NCBI GenBank assembly: GCA_016647705.1
Contig: CM028336.1
Span: 17,992,880 to 18,056,879 of the forward strand
Reading direction: 5' to 3'
DNA: 64,000 nt
Origin: Eucommia ulmoides
Lineage: Eukaryota; Streptophyta; Magnoliopsida; Garryales; Eucommiaceae
Shown here: positions 20,741-30,059 of the stretch, one piece after another
How the letters are laid out: each line of letters starts with the position of its first letter
Position numbering within the stretch: position 1 is the first letter of the stretch
Translations under genes and position numbers: made by a program
The notes under the pieces: generated by a model
The model's input: the letters and a program-made list of their open reading frames with translations, nothing else
Told to the model about the DNA's origin: nothing
The model's database searches: none

Positions 20741-21606
20741 TCTCTCATCTTCTATAAATACCAGAATGGGGGTTATTTTCACTTTCCTAGCCTATATTTT
20801 GCCCATTTTTTCTCAAAACATTGCTTATTCTAACGGCGGAGGTACAATGCAGGCAGGTCCCCCCGATGTGTATTGTTTTGCGAAAACTAAAGCTTGAGAA
20901 TGATGATATTCTAAATTGCAAGTCACCATATTTGATGATCCATTTTTGACATCATCAATGTTTAATAATTAAAATACTAAATCATTAATAATATTACCCA
21001 AAATGGAAAAAAAATTAAAAAAATTAAAAACACAAGGATGTAGAGTAAAGTCAACTTGTTAATTAAATGATAGAGTACAAAGAAACAATAATGAATAATT
21101 CCAACATTTCATATGTAGAATTAGTTTAATTACTTAGCATGTAGAAAGTGAAAGTATTTTGATAATCTTGATGTAATTTTGAAAAATTAAAATTTCAACA
21201 CCATATTATGTTTCAGTCAAGAAATTTTTGACTCTGCTAAAACTTTTCCTATTTTTTAAAAGAAATAAAAAGTCATTTGGTGGGAGGTCCCTTATTTAAC
21301 CCTTAATTTTAAAAAAGTTCCAGAGACGGAAGAAACTTGTGTTTTAGTTCCTCCCATTAAAAAGGCGGAAACTCACTACAATTGTCTACAGACGCGCGGT
21401 TACAAGTAACAATTTTGTGTGTAAATTTTTGTTAGATGTAAAAAATATTATTGTATTTTATAACATGTAACTAATTTGTATTTAAAAATTTGTTAAATGT
21501 AACAAAAATAATACAAAATACATGTAATCAGTTACATGTAACTAAATATACACAAATACATGTAATTAATATTAAACTAATTTTTTGTGTAATATTAGTT
21601 AAATAT
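20741..21606. other. AT-rich non-coding DNA
   Basis: No gene is seen. A TATA-like TATAAATACC at about 20754 followed by a pyrimidine-rich stretch could be an old LTR promoter. From about 21000 to 21600 the sequence is very AT-rich, with a repeated word based on ACATGTAACTAA and TGTAATTAA (21465-21570). Confidence 0.5.
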
Positions 21607-21628
21607 CACACACACACACACACACACA
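21607..21628. repeat. (CA)n microsatellite
   Basis: Eleven CA dinucleotides directly abut the left LTR of the copia element. The right flank is (AT)n, so the target was probably a compound dinucleotide repeat and the TSD cannot be resolved. Confidence 0.9.
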
Positions 21629-21631
21629 TAT

Positions 21632-21791
21632 TGAAAATAAAAATTAACGATTTTATTGTATTCATCTCTATAGTTACAATGGTATTTATAGAGCTTGATT
21701 CTAGGATTTCCTTAGAATCAAACTAATACACAATCTAAATAAGGAAAGCAACACATAAGATAGGAAAATTTGATTTATGCCTTATTTAACA
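21632..21791 (-). repeat. Copia 3' LTR, 160 bp
   Basis: In sense orientation it begins TGTTAAATAAGG and ends TTTTCA. It contains TATAAATACC (sense) around its middle. It matches 28275-28434 with about 17 substitutions. Confidence 0.88.
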
Positions 21792-21803
21792 CTCCCTCTC
21801 AAG
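21792..21803 (-). promoter_or_regulatory. Copia polypurine tract
   Basis: The sense strand reads TTGAGAGGGAG immediately before the 3' LTR, a typical purine-rich plus-strand primer. Confidence 0.75.
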
Positions 21804-23295
21804 TTGGTGCGTAGATGTCCTACATGCCCAACTTGTCAAGAAATTTTAAGAATACTCGATTTGAGACTGCTTTAGTAAGGATGTCAGCCAACTGATCTTC
21901 TGATCGAATCTTAGGCAATTCCATAATCTTTTCATCCAATTTTTCCTTAATGAAGAACCTGTCAACCTCGACATGCTTTGTACGGTCATGTTAAACTGGA
22001 TTATGTGCTATGTCACATGCTGCTTTGTTATCACAAAATAGTCAGATAGGTTTCTCCGATAGATAACTCAGATCCTATAAAAGGAGTCTTAGCCATAATG
22101 TCTCACACAGTACATTTGCTAAACCTCTGAATTCAGTTTCTGCACTTGAGCGAGCTACAACATTTTGTTTCTTGCTTTTCCATGTCACAAGGTTACCTCC
22201 AAGAAAGGTAAAATATCCAAAAGTTGACCGTCTGTCACTCACATCACCAACCCAATCAGCATTGGTATAGACTTCTATGCTTTGATGGTCTGCATTTTTT
22301 GAGAATAATACTCATTTTCTTGGTGCAGACTTTAGGTACCTTAAGATGCGGATAACTGCATTCATATGTTGTTCTCCAGGATTATGCATAAACTGGCTAA
22401 CAATACTCAAGGCATAGGTCAGATCTGATCTGGTATGAGATAAGTACAACAATCTCCCTACCAGTCTTTGGTATCTTCCTTTGTTAACTGGTACCTGGTT
22501 GAGCTCAACATATAGCTTTAGACCTTCTTCTACTGGTGTGTCCACTGGTTGACAAGCTGCCATGCCAATTTCTCGTAATAAATTTTGAGACAAGACTATC
22601 TCTTTGTTAGATCGGGATACTTTAATCCCAAGAAAATATTTCAGAGGTCCTAAATCTTTCATTTCAAATTCTTTAGACAAGTAATTTTGCAGGGCTTTTC
22701 TTTCATTTGAATCATTCTCTGAAACCTCCATATCATCCACATATACAATGAGTGCAGTTATCTTACCTTGGTCCCTTTTGGGAAAAAATGGTATGATCTG
22801 AATTGCTTTGATGGTAGCCAAAGGCTATAATAGATTTTGTGAACCTTCCAAACCATGCTCTAGGAGACTATTTCAGTCCATACAATGATTTCTTTAGTTT
22901 CTAGACCTTCTGGTTGTGTCTTTTTGGTATCATGCATCCCGGTGGGAGATCCATGTCGACTTCTTCAGATAATTCACCATGTAAAAATGTATTTTTCACA
23001 TCAAATTATTGTAATGGCCAATCCAAGTTTGCAGTCAGAAACAACAGAACATGAACTGTGTTGATTTTGGTTAAAGGCGCACACGTTTTTGTGTAATCAA
23101 TCCCATAAGTCTGAGTGTATCCTTTTGCTACCAGGCTTGCTTTAAAGCGGTTAATTGTGCCATCATCCTTGTACTTCACGGTGTAGATCTACCGATATCC
23201 AACTGGTTTCTTTCCTGATGGAAGATCAACTAGTTCCCATATTTTTTTTTCTAGAGATTTCTTCTCCTCATTCATAGCTTCTTTCCATCTGGGAT
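21800..23295 (-). pseudogene. Copia RT and RNase H
   Basis: RT is readable on the minus strand. ALIVYVDDMEV (about 22725-22760) carries the catalytic YVDD. EFEMKDLGPLKYFLGIKVSRS (about 22610-22680), VGRLLYLSHTRSDLTYAL (about 22410-22460) and AVIRILRYLK (about 22335-22360) follow. RNase H is broken but recognisable by the CDNKAA, HNPVQHDRTKHVEVDRFFIKEKLDE-like and SEDQLADILTKAV-like segments. It ends DKLGM-DIYAPT at about 21815-21850, just before the PPT. Upstream, 22830-23290 holds the 'WQVYQMDVKNTFLHGELxEEVDM'-like part with stops. This module would copy RNA to DNA and remove the RNA strand, but it is not functional here. Confidence 0.82.
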
Positions 23296-23299
23296 CAGA

Positions 23300-23740
23300 T
23301 TAGTCTTCCTGTACACTGTTAAGAATAGATACAACAAATAATTGATTCACAAATGACATGTTTGACTCTAACAAATGATGGTTGGACACATAATGACTTA
23401 TGTGATATTTTACTTTAATAGAGAGTTCAGGCTCATAAGTGGATTTGGGAATACCTCTTGTGTGGTGTTGTGGTAACTGTCTTCTGTGTAGCTCAGGAAC
23501 ATCTCTAGTAAACAATTGGTGTGATATGTCGACAGGGGGTGGAGCATGATCGACGGTTTCTGGCTGGGTTGGAGAATGATTAATCTTTCCAGATATTTGG
23601 TTCTCGTCTTGGACTTGATCTAATATCATACCACTTAAATCAAGTTCACAATTTTTCTCATTTACTCTAGTCTGTGAGTCTTTACCATCGGAATCCAAAT
23701 TCATATCCAAATTGTCAGGCTCTTGATTATCGTAATCTAG
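23300..23740 (-). pseudogene. Copia integrase-RT linker region
   Basis: An open stretch of about 136 codons holds a polar, acidic and proline-containing linker followed by QFTYTRKV- or RREL-like and 'YPISNFVSYHHLSESNMSFVNQL' type sequence. In Retrofit/Ale-like copia elements this precedes RT. The segment YHISHYVSNHHLLESNMSF (about 23340-23400) is characteristic. Confidence 0.7.
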
Positions 23741-23743
23741 GCT

Positions 23744-24612
23744 TTAAATTTCCTTTTGGTACTCCCCTTGAAATTCAGGCTTAGAGAAGTACATTGTATC
23801 TTCATGTAAAATAACATCCATCGTGATAAATAGCTGATATGTTGGAGGATGATAACATCGATATCCCTTTTGATGAGTTGCATACCCAACAAAAATACTT
23901 CTCAATGATTGAGGGGTTAACTTGGTGCGCTGATATTTATGTAAATGTACAAACATCACACATCCAAAGACATGAGGAGTTAAGCTGGAGACAGGTGGAG
24001 CATTAATCTTATCATCAAGAGTTTGGAATAGTGTTTTGAAGTTGAGTGTGTTGGAGGGAACCCGATTGATTAAGTAAGATGCAATCGTTAAAGCTTCTTC
24101 CCAATAAGACAAAGGCATATGGGCTTCGATCAACAAAGCTCGAACAACCACCAACAAGTGTCGATTTTTTCGCTCGGCCACCCTGTTCTATTGAGGTGTG
24201 GTGGAACAAGTGGTGTGATGGATCATTCCTTGTGCTTCCAAGTAATGTTGAAATTCAGTACTCTAATATTCTCTATCATTGTCACTATGAAGAATTTGAA
24301 TCCTTCTATTGTACCGAGTTTCAATCCGTTTATAAAACTTTTGAAATAACGAGTTTACTTCACTTTTGGATTTCATCAAGCAAAGCCATGTCATCCTGGT
24401 ACAATCATCAATAAACGTTACAAACCAACGTAACCCACCCAAAGTAGTGACTTTTGATGGACCCCAGATATTCGAATGAATAATCGTAAATGGAAGTGGA
24501 CTTTTATTAAATCGTAATAGAAACGAAGCACGATGGCTTTTTTCCAATTCACAAGTCTCACACTGAAAACTAAAACATCAATATTTATAAATAAACTGGG
24601 AAATAATCATTT
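23744..24612 (-). pseudogene. Copia integrase core and C-terminal part
   Basis: The zinc-binding tail (CETCELEKSHRASF) is at about 24525-24570. The catalytic core starts with TIIHSNIWGPSKV (about 24455-24490). There the first Asp of the DDE triad, normally in HSDxWGP, is Asn. The second Asp survives in ILHSDNDREY (about 24265-24290), although the usual NGGEY is NDREY. After a stop, the VAERKNRHLLVVVRALLIEAHMP block and the C-terminal RVFGCVMFVHLHKYQRTKLTP and FVGYATHQKGYRCY-like segments run to 23744. The Asp-to-Asn change alone should inactivate strand transfer. Confidence 0.82.
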
Positions 24613-24617
24613 AAGAT
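24613..24617. repeat. Putative TSD AAGAT, left of solo-LTR copy 2
   Basis: AAGAT here pairs with GAGAT at 26229-26233, four of five matching. The interrupted copia codons join sensibly across the site. Confidence 0.6.
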
Positions 24618-26228
24618 TAAACGCGCGAGGATTCACAACCATCCTCCTCGCGGTAATTGGACTACTAGTAAGTGTACGAGGTCTAGTTTTAATATAATGG
24701 ATCTTGTAAGATCGGATATCGTTTCACTGGGACTGGCAGGTAATTCGGTTGAGTATTGCGATTTCAATAGTTTCATATTATCTCGACTAATCAAATTTTG
24801 TTTGTTTTCTATTTAATATACTAAGATAAACGACAATTATGAAGTTAGTTCTAATTACACTAATTACTTAGGCATTGATTTCTTTCACATAATGCATAAT
24901 CGTAGTCATTAAGTTAGCTATAATGGTTTCTATCTATTCTGACAATCTCTGTATCAATAACTCCTCCGCTACTTCTCCCGAGTGTAAGACGGGGGATTAC
25001 ATGACTTCGTGTCAACGAAGAAGTCCCATTCAACGCCTTAACGACCCTAGGTCGCGTGAGTCTTTAGCCAACGTCATGGATTGCATATATTCTAACGCCC
25101 TCCCGGGTCGTTAGAACGTCACGTTGTATTTACCCTAGTCCGAATCCAGAGTTACCTCTCCCGAGTGTCAAACCCCGTATTCTCGGTTTATCAATACAAG
25201 CATAATATCAAGAATAATGGTAAACACAATCGGATTTAGATAAACAACACATTAAAGTAACACTAATTCATTCAACTTAACAATTACATGATTTCAACTA
25301 CACTTAAGTAACATTTAACTAATACTATAAGATGTTAGCCATATACCATACAAAATAAGAGGGATTCAACATTCTTAGATATGAGAAAGTGATTACAAAG
25401 ATAAAAATAAGAGAGAAACGATCAAATCTGGAAGTGAAACAGTTCACTGTCGTTAATGATCGATCCACAAGTGATTCTTCTTTGTCCGAATGATGAACCT
25501 CCTTCTTGACCTTCAAAATATAGCTTAAGAGCTTTCTACTAGGGTTAGGGTTCTTCAACTCTTTGTTTCAGACGTGGGAAAAAGGGTATATATAGGCCTA
25601 GGGGTTCAAAAATATCTAAACAGATATTTTGGGCTATTCTGCGAATTTCGCCTAAGCGGTAGAATCTTCGCCTAGGTGGAGTTTAAGTCGGTTAGAATTC
25701 CGCCTAGGCGATGGTTTCTTCGCCTAGGCGGAGGACTAACTTCTTGGGCCCCCTTTATTTCTGACGGATTTTCGCCTAGGCGGTAGCTACTTCGCCTAGG
25801 CGGATTTACAGCAGTGCAGCTCTTCCAACAGTTCAACACTTCCAGCGTTCTGATGGATTTCCACCTAGGCGGTGGAAATTTCGCCTAGGTGGATTCAATA
25901 CTTCAGTCCTTGCAACCTTCTGACGAATTTTCGCCTAGGCGGTGGAAACTTCGCCTAGGAGGATTTCAACTCTTCAGCTTTGCAACTTTCTGATGAATTT
26001 TCGCCTAGGCGGTGGATACTTCGCCTAGGCGAAATTGCACTATTCTTTGAAACCTCATTTTTTCATTTTTTTGGCTACCTTTTTCTCCACCATTTTGCTC
26101 GGTTTGTCGATTGTTTACGTCCTTTCTTCTGACTAATAAAAACAGCTAAAAAGGTATTCAAACTCAAATAAAATACTCGAAAACTAGCAAATTCGGTTTA
26201 GAATTAGATAGGTATTTTACACCTATCA
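24618..26228 (-). mobile_element. Solo LTR, dispersed family copy 2 (1611 bp), nested in copia
   Basis: The copy lies on the minus strand. It starts TGATAGGTGTAAAATACC at 26228 and ends GCGCGTTTA at 24618, so the terminal CA has probably decayed to TA. It shares with copies 1 and 3 the first 60 bp, the TATA region (CCTATATATACCC on the minus strand, about 25587-25597), the ACACTCGGGAGAGGT blocks, and the CGATATCCGATCTTA and ACCTCGTACACTT segments near the 3' end. Its palindrome array is of the CCTAGG type and is the longest in the window. It cuts the copia polyprotein between the pre-integrase (FGHASFGYL) and integrase (FPSLF-like) parts. Confidence 0.85.
25640..26035. repeat. CGCCTAGGCG palindrome array in solo-LTR copy 2
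   Basis: About twelve copies of a palindromic core, CGCCTAGGCG or one-base variants, occur in pairs spaced roughly 20 bp apart inside larger units of about 70-80 bp. The pattern is TTCGCCTAGGCGG, spacer, TTCGCCTAGGCGG. It sits just upstream of the TATA box in LTR orientation. Confidence 0.88.
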
Positions 26229-26233
26229 GAGAT
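26229..26233. repeat. Putative TSD GAGAT, right of solo-LTR copy 2
   Basis: Pairs with AAGAT at 24613-24617. Confidence 0.6.
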
Positions 26234-26440
26234 ATCCAAAAGAAGCATGCCCAAACCATCGATGTCTCAACCATATTTCTTTCCGTTTTCTATCTTCAGA
26301 ACATTCTACTACCAAAGCTTGTCGTAAGGTTTCAATACTCTTTGATTCCAAGTCCAAGTAATACAGCTTCCCCCGTCTAATACCACAACCAATTGTCGTC
26401 CTGGTTTTGATGTCCTTAAACACACAAAAATCAGGCAAAA
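26234..26440 (-). pseudogene. Copia GAG_pre-integrase segment
   Basis: The minus strand reads CVFKDIKTRTTIGCGIRRGKLYYLD..., then IWLRHRWFGHASFGYL. This corresponds to the 'xLxTGxxIGxGxxxxGLYYL...LWHxRLGHxSxxYL' domain between protease and integrase. The reading stops at the solo-LTR insertion. Confidence 0.8.
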
Positions 26441-26725
26441 AAATTATAACACAAGATGAAACAATAGTTATTTGAGAGACTGACTAAAACTGAATCTAAG
26501 TTTAATGTATTGGTGAGATTCAAAGATCCTTCCCCAATAACTGGGGTCGAATTTCTATTTACAGTAGAGATAAACTTTTGGTTAGAGTGATTGAGTTGTG
26601 AGACCTGTCTAGAATCATATGTCATGTGATCAGTTGCACCAGAATCAATTATCCATGTATTATTCATAACAGATGTTGAAATATTTAAAACCTTACCACC
26701 ATTTTCTACAGGTATTACCAATGCC
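26441..26725 (-). pseudogene. Copia protease
   Basis: The catalytic aspartic protease motif WIIDSGATDHMTYDS is intact at about 26615-26660. It is followed by the usual ITPVIGEGSI-like and LNLDSVL-like segments. The frame is lost afterwards. It would cleave the Gag-Pol precursor; here it is isolated by stops on either side. Confidence 0.82.
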
Positions 26726-26734
26726 GAGTTTTGT

Positions 26735-27650
26735 CAGTGATTTCATCCTCTATTTTTGTTTGAGTAACTATTGCAGCGGAAAGTGTTTGGTGATTTTTCT
26801 TTGCGCGGCTAGGATCCCACCATTCTGGATAGTCCACCAGTTCAAAACAACCACTTTTAGTATGGTCGGTCTTATGACAATAAGTACACTTGTATGATGT
26901 TTTGTCAACATCCTTGGTCCATCTACTAGTGTTAGGTTGTGCTCGAGGTTGTTGACGTTGATTTGATCGATTTCATGCCACCATAGCACTAGGTTCAAAT
27001 GTTCCAGAATCACCCTTCAGGCTCTCGTTGAACCAATGAGTAATATTTCTCCAGGTTTGGCACTGGGTCTTTTCTCAAAATCTCACGTCGAATTGAGTCA
27101 AAGGCCTCATCCAATCCAACAAAAAAGATGTGAACTCGTAGTCGTTTAATAGACTGGCGGTAGGTTTTGACATCGTATGGATCTTTCATAACCACCTTAT
27201 CATGATGGTCCAACTCTCAGAAAATTTCAGTTAATTCTCCGTAATACATAGAGAGAATTCACCCATTTTGTCTTGTAGAAAAAGCTTTTTGATTCATAGT
27301 AAAGGCCTGCAATTCATCATTTCCATTATAGAATGTTGTGGATAAGGCAATCCTGATTTCGGAGGCAATGCGTAAGCGTAAATAACGCCTCATAATATCT
27401 GGAGACATAGACATTAGTAACCACCGTTTGACCTTCTAATTTTCATCATAACATTTTTCATAACCTTTATCAAATTCGGCAGGTGGCTTAGTTTTTCCAC
27501 GAATATACAAGATTTTGTCTCTTTCAGCAATTTGCATTTCCATAAGTTGGGACCATATATTGTAATCGGATTCGGTGAGATTGATTCCGACGTTAAAAAC
27601 ACCTTCTCACTGAACCACAACCGAAATGGATATGTTTTCACTCATTTTTT
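26735..27650 (-). pseudogene. Copia gag with zinc knuckle
   Basis: Gag is readable in two frames. The start resembles 'LTESDYNIWSQLMEMQIAERDK' (about 27530-27590), then 'KRWLLMSMSPDIMRRYLRLRIASE' (about 27360-27440). LRVHIFFVGLDEAFDSIRREIL follows (27070-27150), with the C-terminal zinc knuckle CTYCHKTDHTKSGC (about 26855-26895; CX2CX4HX4C) and a YPEWWD segment. The UBN2-type domain and knuckle are standard for copia Gag. Stops occur near 27180-27240. Confidence 0.82.
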
Positions 27651-28256
27651 TTTCCTTAACCCACGAATTACAAGGAAAAAAAACAAAACAAAAGAGAAAT
27701 GCAAACAATCAACTATCACTTTCACTGTATCACCTATGTATCTGATATCTATTATACTTTTCAAACAGAGTAAGTGGTTGAAGGGGCAAACTCAGGAAGC
27801 AAGAGTAAGAAAGGGAAATGGTACTATCGGGACTTAATGAAATCAAAATCAAGTTGAGCGATACAGATTGATCCGGCGAAGACGGCGACACCGAAGGGTT
27901 TTGAAACGGTGGCGGAGAAGACGGCGACACCGACAGGATCTGAAACGTCGATAGCGGTGGATCTGGATGGACACACTGCTGTGAACGGAACTTGTGGGTC
28001 TTTAATCGATGGATCTGGCTGAATCGACACGAGCTTAAACGGCGATGGAGGTAGATCTAGGCTGAATCGTCGGATCTGGTTCAGTACCTTCCCCCCCCCC
28101 CCCCCCCCCTTTTTTTTTTCTTGTTGCTATGTTGCGACTGATAAGTTGCTGTGTTGCGACTGAGATTGTTCGGGGTTTAGGGTTTTCGGTTGAGAGATTT
28201 TTCGTTTCTCCCTCCTCTTTTTTTTTTTTTTTGAGATTTTTTAGGATCGTTTCAAT
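27651..28256 (-). other. Copia 5' leader with homopolymer tracts
   Basis: Non-coding leader between PBS and gag. It contains a run of 19 C followed by 10 T at 28091-28119 and a T-run at about 28220-28232. A repeated word (GTTGCGACTGA, about 28132 and 28153) suggests local slippage duplication. An open frame at 27730-27930 (minus) is Ser/Pro-rich and low complexity. Confidence 0.6.
28091..28119. repeat. Poly-C/poly-T tract
   Basis: Nineteen C followed by ten T. Long C-homopolymers are unusual in AT-rich plant DNA and are prone to sequencing and slippage error. Confidence 0.9.
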
Positions 28257-28272
28257 CAGGCTCCGATGCCAT
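28257..28272 (-). promoter_or_regulatory. Copia primer-binding site, tRNA-Met-like
   Basis: Just after the 5' LTR the minus strand reads ATGGCATCGGAGCCTGA, one or two changes from TGGTATCAGAGCC, the usual initiator tRNA-Met complement. Confidence 0.8.
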
Positions 28273-28274
28273 AT

Positions 28275-28434
28275 TGAAAAGAAGAATTAATGATTTCATT
28301 GTATTTACCTCTATAGTTACAATGGTATTTATAGAGTTTGGTTCTAGAATTTTTCTAGAATCAAACTAATACACAATCTAAATTAGGAAAGCAATACATA
28401 AGATAGAAAAATTTAATTTATGTCTTATTTAACA
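28275..28434 (-). repeat. Copia 5' LTR, 160 bp
   Basis: Same length as the LTR at 21632-21791. It starts (sense) TGTTAAATAAGA and ends TTCTTTTCA. The flanking right-hand sequence is (AT)n. Confidence 0.88.
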
Positions 28435-29500
28435 ATATATATATGTAATTGTAATATGTAATTAATATTACATAAAAATATATAACAAATATATAACAAA
28501 AAAATACACCGATATATGTAAAAATATAATAATTATTAAATTGTAACTAATATTTATTATAAATCGAATTTACTCACCAAGTTCTCTTTATAATCCCTGC
28601 AATACGGAACTAAAACTCAAGGGAAATTCAACTTAAATGATTAAATCAAAATTTAGATCTTAGGCGGGATTTTTTAAAAATTAGATCTAAAAAGACTTCC
28701 GGCCGACTAACCTGACCCCTTAAACTTTTATTCGTAGCCTTTTAATATATATATTTTATTTTTAAATCACATTTTTTAGTCCCTCTATATAATTTTTGAA
28801 TGCATCCCAGTAAGGGGATTAATTCTCACCTAGAAAGAAACAAAAGAGAATAGTTGGACTTCCTAAATTTTGCGTGTTTATAATTCAATTTATCGGCCAT
28901 GGCTGTGGTGGAAGTATAGCTAGGAAAGACGATCAACCCGAATTGACCGGTATTCGAATCAAACTCAACCGGACGGTTCAGTTTTGAATCCGATTAAATG
29001 TTTTAGATTACAATATTACTTTCGGAATTGAAAATTGAAATAGTTTTGATTTGGGTTATTACTTTGGAATGGTAACAATGAAACTAAACTGCATAACCCG
29101 TATTTTAGATATATTTTTATTATATATATTATTCTCATTTTTTTTATTTTGATTTCTTAATTTCAGTTTTGATTTTTATTTTATATAAAATTAAAAAATC
29201 CTTAACGATTTCACGATTTTGATTTTATTTAAATTTAAACAGTTTAGTTTTAAAATTATTTTCTAAAAGATGACGGTTTTGGTTTTAATTTTGATATTCA
29301 ACTAACCATTTTGGTTTTGCGTTGTAATGGAACCAACCCAAAATTGTTGCCATCCTTAATTACATCACATTGAATTGAGTGTCTAATTGGTTTGACATTT
29401 GAAAATTAAATATACCAATTTTGAAATTGTGAAAAAATAAAAGAAAGGATTAATTAAGTTTTTGCATTTTAAAACCAAAAAAGGCACAAGGTATACATAC
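28435..29500. other. AT-rich intergenic DNA downstream of GDSL fragment
   Basis: No exon resembling the third to fifth exons of a GDSL lipase was found here on the minus strand, although they would be expected. The sequence is AT-rich. Its left part (28440-28560) repeats words such as ATGTAATTAATATTA that also occur left of the copia element (about 21560), consistent with one ancestral AT-rich locus split by the copia insertion. Confidence 0.5.
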
Positions 29501-29974
29501 AAACTGAATCCCGGTATCATTCAGTATTCCGACTCCGGCTGACGCAAAATTGGCTCCGACAAGCAGCTTTTGCCCGGTAAGCTGCGGACTCAGATATGGC
29601 ATTGTGGGTTCGAACCCAATTTTCTCACCTGATAAGTAATAAATGTAATCAACCATGAATTTCAATAATGGTCAGATTAATAAATACAGTTTACAATAAA
29701 AAAAAAAAAAAGAAGAAAGTAAGCTGGATCGCTCACTGATAATGTCAGGGATGTTGAGGCCGTTACAGAAACGGCCGGTCGGCGTGCCTGTGGGATAATC
29801 GATGCCGTAGGGTGGTGAGTCCGCTCGGGCGCTGGTGGCCAAGAAGTTGTTGTTTCCGACGTCGACCAGGGAGTCGCCGAACACGAAGAAGGCACGACGG
29901 CTTGATACCGGCGCTGCTGTTCGGAAGATCATGCTCAGATAGAGGATTACGAGAAGCGACGACGGGATAGCCAT
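29501..29974 (-). pseudogene. GDSL esterase/lipase, first two exons only
   Basis: Exon 1 (29737-29974) encodes a signal peptide-like start ([17 protein letters not shown]). The block I motif [18 protein letters not shown], containing the catalytic Ser, and [18 protein letters not shown] follow. A 108-bp intron (29629-29736, GT-AG) leads to exon 2 (29501-29628), with [22 protein letters not shown] and [10 protein letters not shown]. Exon 2 ends at a GTATGT donor. The exon lengths, 238 and 128 bp, join in frame to 122 codons without a stop. This matches the start of plant secreted GDSL lipases of the LTL1-like group, which hydrolyse lipid esters in the apoplast. The GxND and DxxH blocks, normally on exons 3-5, are absent from the window, so the gene is truncated or has a very long TE-filled intron. 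Confidence 0.85.
29629..29736 (-). other. GDSL intron 1
   Basis: Donor GTGAGC follows ...GACATTATCA. The acceptor is TTATCAG. The split codon is A|GT (Ser), as usual for this conserved intron position. A poly-A run (plus strand) at about 29698-29711 gives a T-rich intron on the minus strand. Confidence 0.8.
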
Positions 29975-30017
29975 GGGAGAGAGCGAAGGTTGGTGTGAAC
30001 TCCTGAAGGGATGGTGT

Positions 30018-30030
30018 AAATAAATATAGC
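30018..30030 (-). promoter_or_regulatory. Putative TATA box of GDSL gene
   Basis: The minus strand reads GGGCTATATTTATTTA about 45 nt before the ATG at 29974. A second TATATAATAAA lies slightly further upstream (about 30040-30052) and gives more room for a 5' UTR. Confidence 0.45.
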
Positions 30031-30059
30031 CCGCTTGTCTTTATTATATATGCATGAAA

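Larger units (their letters stand above)
21632..28434 (-). mobile_element. Copia retrotransposon with 160-bp LTRs, interrupted by a solo LTR
   Basis: Two direct terminal repeats of exactly 160 bp (21632-21791 and 28275-28434) enclose a full set of copia domains on the minus strand. From right to left these are gag with zinc knuckle, DSGATDHM protease, GAG_pre-integrase, integrase, RT with YVDDM, and RNase H. The PBS follows the right-hand LTR and a purine tract precedes the left-hand one. Seventeen differences between the LTRs by eye (about 89% identity) and many stops show an old, inactive copy. Solo-LTR copy 2 is inserted at 24618-26228, between the pre-integrase and integrase segments. Without it the element is about 5.2 kb. 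Confidence 0.9.

Noticed and set aside
25640-26035. CCTAGG array as a possible replication origin or iteron set
   Set aside because: Homologous arrays occupy the U3 of dispersed solo LTRs in a nuclear plant context, so a promoter-linked role is the more economical view.
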